DNA of 64,000 nt from Ashinkailepas kermadecensis (lineage: Eukaryota; Arthropoda; Thecostraca; Neolepadidae): contig JAOTOM010003968.1 in the NCBI GenBank assembly GCA_034440615.1, positions 62,001-126,000 of the forward strand, read 5' to 3'. This document shows, in pieces, positions 57,876 to 64,000 of the stretch. Position numbers and translations under genes: made by a program. A model generated the notes under the pieces. That model saw nothing but the letters and a program-made list of their open reading frames with translations, did no database searches and was not told where the DNA came from. Positions within the stretch are counted from its first letter, which is position 1, and every line of letters starts with the position of its first letter.

Positions 57876-57952
57876 AAGCCCGGTGAAAAAGCCCGTCGTT
57901 CCTCACCGGGCTTTCTGACTGGGCTTTCGGCCCTTAGATTTGCCACCTCTAG
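57876..57952. repeat. Short hairpin repeat, copy 2
   Basis: AAGCCCGGTGA pairs with TCACCGGGCTT over a short loop; the tail ATTTGCCACCTCTA is shared with 34222-34297. Confidence 0.65.
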
Positions 57953-58002
57953 CGCGCGCACACGCTCACGCACGCACGCACATACACTCGCTTGGTCCCG
58001 TT

Positions 58003-58818
<816 letters not shown>

Positions 58819-58992
58819 AGTAGTGGTGGGGCGGTTGTGTAATGTGTTCTACAACAGTCCAGCATTGTTCAGTTGTCATGTGGTATAGCAGAGCCTTTCA
58901 TATCAATCACCGTCTTTTGTCTGATTATGACAAGAAACATACATTCTTATCACCGATTTTATTTTGAATCCGTCTATTGTAGCGTCTGTGCT

Positions 58993-59280
<288 letters not shown>

Positions 59281-59814
59281 CCTAGTGGATTAATTAACAG
59301 CTGTGGGCTCGGTTACGGTGTTGGTGATTTCCGGGGCATGACCGGAAGCGACCACTGGACAATGACCGTGCTGACGGTCCATTAAGGCAGCGTTCGGGAC
59401 TGGATGGTCGTGATGACGGCCGACCGGCAGCAAATACAGCAAGACCGGCTCTGTACATGGCATGCGCTGGCCAATTTTGCTGCACGCCGTGTTATACAGC
59501 GTTTTTTTTTTGCGCGTCGTGAGAATTTCTCGCAACGGTAGCGGCACGCAATCATCAGCCGTGTCGTTAGCGGCTGTGTAGATTATTGAGGTCTTTTCCT
59601 GGCCACGTCGTCAACGGCTGTGTGGATTATTCAGGTCTTCCCCTCCCCCTGTGACCAGCTGTTATTGGTGAGGTATTGAGGTCTTCCCTCGCCCCTGGAG
59701 CCAGGTATTACTGGTGCTCGTTGACACTTCCGAGAGAAGACTTCGACAACTGCTGAGTTCATGGGATCTTACTGGGATCAACTGAGATCTTAGCGGCTCG
59801 ATAGTTCTGTTCGC
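59281..59814. other. Intergenic DNA, no feature recognised
   Basis: 59575-59720 repeats GATTATTGAGGTCTTCCC-like phrases three times with divergence. No gene. Confidence 0.45.
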
Positions 59815-60465
59815 TGCCGAGGCTAGTGCTGCTGGTTCACTGCCGCGGCTGGTGCTGCTGGCTCGCTACCGATTCTAATGCTGCTGGTTCACTACCGAGG
59901 TTGGTGCTGCTGGCTCGCTACCGAGGATAATGCTGCTGGTTCGCTACCGAGACTGGTGCTGCTGGTTCGCTACCGATGCTAATGCTGCTGGTTCGCTACC
60001 GAGACTGGTGCTTCTGGTTCACTACCGAGGCTGGTGCTGCTGGCTCGCTGCCGATTCTAATGCTGCTGTTTCGCTACCGAGGATGGTGCTGCTGGTTCGC
60101 TACCGAGACTGGTGCTGCTGGTTCGCTACCGATGCTAATGCTGCTGGTTCGCTACCGAGACTGGTGCTGCTGGTTCACTACCGAGGCTGGTGCTGCTGGC
60201 TCGCTACCGAGGATAATGCTGCTGGTTCGCTACCGAGACTGGTGCTGCTGGCTCGCTACCGATGCTGGTGTTGTTGGTTCGCTACCGAGGATAGTGCTAC
60301 TGGCTTGCTACCGATGCCAATGCTGCTGGTTCGCTACCGATAATAATGCTGCTGGTTCGCTACCGAGACTGGTTCTGCTGGTTCGCTACCGAGGCTGGTA
60401 CTGCTGGTTCGCTACCGGGGCTAATGCTGCTGGCTCGCTACCGAGGCTGGTGCTGCTGGTGCTCA
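59815..60465. repeat. 26-bp minisatellite, about 25 units
   Basis: Unit CTGCTGGTTCGCTACCGAGG then CTGGTG, with variants ACTGGTG and ATAATG. Confidence 0.96.
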
Positions 60466-60610
60466 GCTGACACCACTTCTTGACCCATCAATCTGCACCT
60501 GGGTTGCTACTTGCTTCAACGGTCATTACCGGAAAAACATCCGCGTAACCTCCGATCTTAGGAGCGTTTGAAAAACGTGTTGGGAGGGGGTGTACTCCGA
60601 CGCTCTGAAC

Positions 60611-61589
60611 CAGTGGTTCTTAACCGGGAGTGCTCGCAACTCCTTGGAGTGCAAGACCTGTTCCTAGGCGATGCGAAGATGCTGTCATCATCTGTGGCCT
60701 CGTTTCATGCGAGGAGCGGAAAAAGCGAGCATAAATTTCTTGATTTTACAATATTGACATAAAATTAAGTTCCTAGATTTTAATGTAGAAGTCACTCCAT
60801 TTTCCTCCGGCGGTTGGTGTAAGTCGGTTTGCGGCAAGATTTTGTCGTGCTTCGAGGTGAGGTCTCCTTTGAGCTTATAATCTTGGTTATGCTATTTTAA
60901 CAGTGTGACAGTGTGACTGCAGGATATCGAATACTTAGGGTTGGTTTACAAAGGACTCTAGTTCAATGGCTGGCGATCTGACATAAAAGTTTGCATGCGC
61001 AATATCCGGGGCAGGTTTTCAAGGGTAACCGGGGTAACCATAGTTTACCCAATTCTGATGACTCTCGAACTTCATTTTAGGGGCGACTTTTGCTATATAC
61101 ATTGTAGGGATGGTAGTGAAGATGATGCCACATCAAATACAAATATGTTGTTTCGATGTGTGCCCTTAAAATACCCAGACGTCGTTTTAAACGTGATCAT
61201 TCTTCAATTTTATTAGTTTACCTTGTATACGAAAATTCGATGCCGTAATGGAGAGAAATAACAGCAACGAATTTAAACAGCTTGGTGTGCAACCATACTC
61301 ATTCACAACATACCATGCATAGTACAAGGAAATATCTCCGTATTTTTGTTGCTAATATTAAAGTAAACTTTGTTTTTGTAATGCATAATTTTATTGCCAG
61401 TTATGTTGATACATTTTTTTTTTAAACGCTATGGGTTTATTATTAATACACATGGCATCGATATTGTTTTTCATCAATTCTGGCAGGGGTGGCAGCGGTG
61501 GCAGAGGTGGCAGGGGTGGCAGTGGTGGCAGGGGTGCGATAATTGGCTCGTTATTTGGTGGCAACAGGGGACAAGTTTAAGAACCACTG
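60611..61589. mobile_element. Non-autonomous hAT-superfamily DNA transposon
   Basis: 979 bp with perfect 13-bp terminal inverted repeats CAGTGGTTCTTAA (the right end is the complement TTAAGAACCACTG at 61577-61589). Flanking 8-mers CTCTGAAC (60603-60610) and CCCTAAAC (61590-61597) agree at 6 of 8. CAGTGGTTCT ends with 8-bp duplications are typical of Charlie/Tip100-type hATs. No transposase frame remains. A GGTGGCAGG repeat (61486-61540) lies near the right end. Confidence 0.8.
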
Positions 61590-61597
61590 CCCTAAAC

Positions 61598-62224
61598 AGA
61601 GTTGTGCAGTGACAATTCATTGGAGAGGCTGGTGGAGCGTGTGAGCCGCTGACGCGCCAAAAATCTAAACTACGTACCAGGACGTGTTTCTTTGGCAGCC
61701 CCGCATCCCAGCACCGAGAAAAACGGACCCGAAATGAAGGAATAAAGTATGTACCTAAATTAAAATACTTAAATAAATGAGTGGGCGGGGAGAGCGAGGG
61801 GGACACTTATCATTACTGGCTGCACACTACTACCAGAAGTGGACGAGATCGCTGGTGCTCCCCCTCTCCTGCGTGCACGGCGTGAGCGTATGGTGATGAG
61901 TGATGCCGGCAGGCCGCCGTCACCGCCCTTGGCCGGCACAGGTCAGTGACCTCGGCGTGACCTGCAGATGATGCCGCGAGGTCTGCCGGTGCGTGCGCGG
62001 CGCGCCGATAGGTTTTGTACGCCGCCATTAGGGAGGGCCGATCCGGGTGATTTATCGCCGATAAGGCCTGAACAATTGCGGTGGGATGGGGCCACAAAAA
62101 CGGCGCCGGCGGCGTCCGACTGCCGCCGCGGCCGCCGCCGGCTCTGCCCGGCTGATTGTGCCCACCACCGCCAGATGACGTCAACAGTGGCGGCTCCGCG
62201 GCACACCCGCTGTACACAGCACGC
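61598..62224. other. Intergenic DNA, GC-rich to the right
   Basis: No feature recognised. Confidence 0.45.
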
Positions 62225-62505
62225 ACGCTCCCGGCCGAGAGGCGGGCGTCGCCGCCCGGCTCTGGTTTGTTTGGGTCGGGTGTCGTGTCGTGTTGTCGCC
62301 ACCCGGCTCTGGTTTGTTTGGGTCGGGTGTCGTGTCGTGTCGTGTTGTCGCCGTCCGGCTCTGGTTTGTTTGGGTCGGGTGTCGTGTCGTGTTGTCGCCG
62401 CCCGGCTCTGGTTTGTTTGGGTCGGGTGTCGTGTCGTGTCGTGTTGTCGCCGCCCGGCTCGGTTTGTTTGGGTCGGGTGTCGTGTCGTGTTGTCGCCGTC
62501 CGGCG
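62225..62505. repeat. 47/52-bp minisatellite, about five units
   Basis: Unit CGCCCGGCTCTGGTTTGTTT, then GGGTCGGGTGTCGTGTCGTG and TTGTCGC. Units alternate with an extra TCGTG (52 bp). Confidence 0.95.
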
Positions 62506-62899
62506 TGGTCGCCGCCGCCGCCTCCGGCGATTGTCTGGCGTGGTGACTGTTGCTGTCCCCCACCCCTCGGTGGGCGCCGGACTCTGCGCCGACATGTGGG
62601 CACGTGCATGGATCACCGGGGACCTATGTCCTGAAGTGACTGTCGATAAGCAGACAGATTAGCAGGGATGCTGGAAGGGTACAAAGCTTTGCGGATATGT
62701 GGGTATTTAATGCATTTTGAATATACAGTATGATTTCGTGTATGCGACACTTCAGTATAGATTTTCCTCCCGAAAAACACCCGAGAGACCTCGGAATGAC
62801 GCCTCGGACAAGACACATCGCAATGCACCGGGGAAAATGTCGCCATCATATACTCGCAGGACCACTCACGTGTGACGACGTTGGTGTTGATCTATCTAC
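62506..62899. other. Intergenic DNA, no feature recognised
   Basis: Short GC-rich stretch followed by AT-rich DNA. No motif. Confidence 0.4.
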
Positions 62900-63290
62900 G
62901 CGCTGACGATGTCAACTCCAGCTAATGTTCCCACCACCAGCTGATGACCCTACCACCAACTGACGATCTTGTTGGTTGGTTATTGGTTTTGCGACACGTC
63001 GACCGTTGAGTCATGTAGCGTCGCCAGTCTCTCACGCCGATTGGTCGCGGGCGAAGAGTAGCGACAGGTGAGACTCGAACCCACAACCTTTCGATTGTGA
63101 GACGAGCATCTTACCCCTAGACCACTCGTCCCCCAACTGACGATCTCACTGCCAGCTGAGGATCTCAGTACCAGCTGAGGACCAGTTAATGAACCTACTA
63201 CCAGCTGATGATCTCACCTCCAGCTAATTTTCCCACCACCAGCTAATGATCCCACCACCAGCTGAGGGTCCCGCCACGGCCCATATCTCA
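62900..63290. repeat. 18-19-bp ACCACCAGCTGATGATCCC repeat, split by a SINE
   Basis: Degenerate units on both sides of the SINE (62910-62969 and 63133-63280). Confidence 0.85.
62970..63132 (-). mobile_element. tRNA-Val-like SINE
   Basis: 163 bp with a perfect 14-bp duplication CCAACTGACGATCT at 62956-62969 and 63133-63146. Few changes from the other copies, so relatively young. Confidence 0.96.
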
Positions 63291-64000
63291 TAACATACGC
63301 CTGTGTTCGAGACAACTGTGTCAGCTGGGCGCGGTCGGACCTGCTCACTGTCTCCACCAATGGCGTAACCACCGCCTTCCTCTTGCTATGGACGAACCTT
63401 CTGGAGGGACAACGGCTCTATAAAGAAGGTCAGATTGTGGATAATTCGGTAAGGACTGGGTGTGGAGTTGTCGGGTGTGGAGTTGTTGCCAGTGGAGACT
63501 CGGCCCGTGACCGGCACCCGACTGCCACTGGTCCGCGCCATGTGTCACACCGAAACGTCTGACACGTGACCTCCGCCCAGCACCGGAGAGCGGCGCTGGC
63601 CGCCGCCAATCTGGCGGCGTTTTTCATGGACGCGTTTTTGCTGTGTGCGACTGAACGTCGAAGATAGCGCTGAAGAAGACCCGGCCGCCGCCGGCCGCCG
63701 GCCGCCAAGAGCCGCCGAAAATAGCCACCTGCTCGCCCGCTGCGACTCGACACTGTTTCACCCTGCAAAAAATTCGGCCGTCACCGGGGCGGACGGGGGC
63801 TGCCGACCTGGCGGCGACGGCGGCCGTCAGGTATGGCGCGCCCACACCAGCTGCGCTGCCACTGCCACTGACGCTGGGTGGGACGGGGCGCTCGCTGGCT
63901 GAGAAGGGGCACCTGAGCGTCTGCTGTGGCGCGCGCCGTGAGATGGCACAAATCGTCCGAGTGGTGCTGCTACCGTCACCAGTCCATGTGCTAGAATGCC
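63291..64000. other. GC-rich right edge
   Basis: CpG-rich, with CCGGCCGCCG runs at 63680-63705. Frames on both strands have no motif. It could be a promoter-like CpG-rich region of a gene beyond the window. Confidence 0.4.

Overview
The window looks like nuclear DNA from an invertebrate animal, most likely an arthropod. Evidence: spliced metazoan genes, endonuclease/RT/RNase H non-LTR retrotransposons of the I/R1/LOA type, CR1-like LINEs, tRNA-derived SINEs, hAT-type DNA elements, and degenerate TTAGG/TTGGG tracts. Species cannot be named from sequence alone. There are no bacterial-style operons or CRISPR arrays, and most long open frames are shadows of minisatellites.

Host genes are few. 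(1) 12084-12323, minus: a single-exon 79-residue LYRM9-like protein. (2) 17215-21336, plus: the first three coding exons of a MXD/MNT-family (MAX-dimerising) repressor. These are a SIN3-interaction exon, an AEHGYAS exon and an exact 30-nt STHNELEKNR exon, with matching splice phases; the rest of the bHLH-zipper was not found. (3) 46395-46575, plus: a possible C2H2 zinc-finger exon with a GT donor, of unknown gene.

0.2-12 kb is a retrotransposon pile-up. A family-A LINE (ORF1 plus start of ORF2) is cut at about 1735 by a nearly complete family-B LINE (1.74-7.52 kb). Family B carries a tRNA-Lys-like SINE in ORF1, and that SINE carries a tRNA-Val-like SINE, both with clean target-site duplications (TSDs). 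A second family-A LINE lies on the minus strand at 7.5-12.0 kb and abuts LYRM9.

12-22 kb holds LYRM9, a CR1-like LINE (13.7-16.0 kb) interrupted by a 723-bp Penelope-like hairpin and a SINE, and the MXD/MNT gene. The gene's introns hold a 0.33-kb-arm inverted repeat, short retroposons and a hAT-like MITE.

22-38 kb is mixed intergenic DNA with SINEs, a third family-A LINE copy, family-B fragments and a 0.8-kb segment that recurs at 56.9 kb.

38-64 kb is dominated by more than a dozen different minisatellites and simple repeats (units 2-81 bp), including a 2-kb array of 60-bp units and a 2-kb array of 53-bp units.

The most unusual signal is a set of 40-66-bp insertions, most with 8-14-bp TSDs. 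They consist only of the 3' end of a SINE-like sequence (GCGCCCTAAAGCCC then an A-rich or TAAC tail) and share a nearly common 5' boundary. They may be an ultra-short retroposon family.
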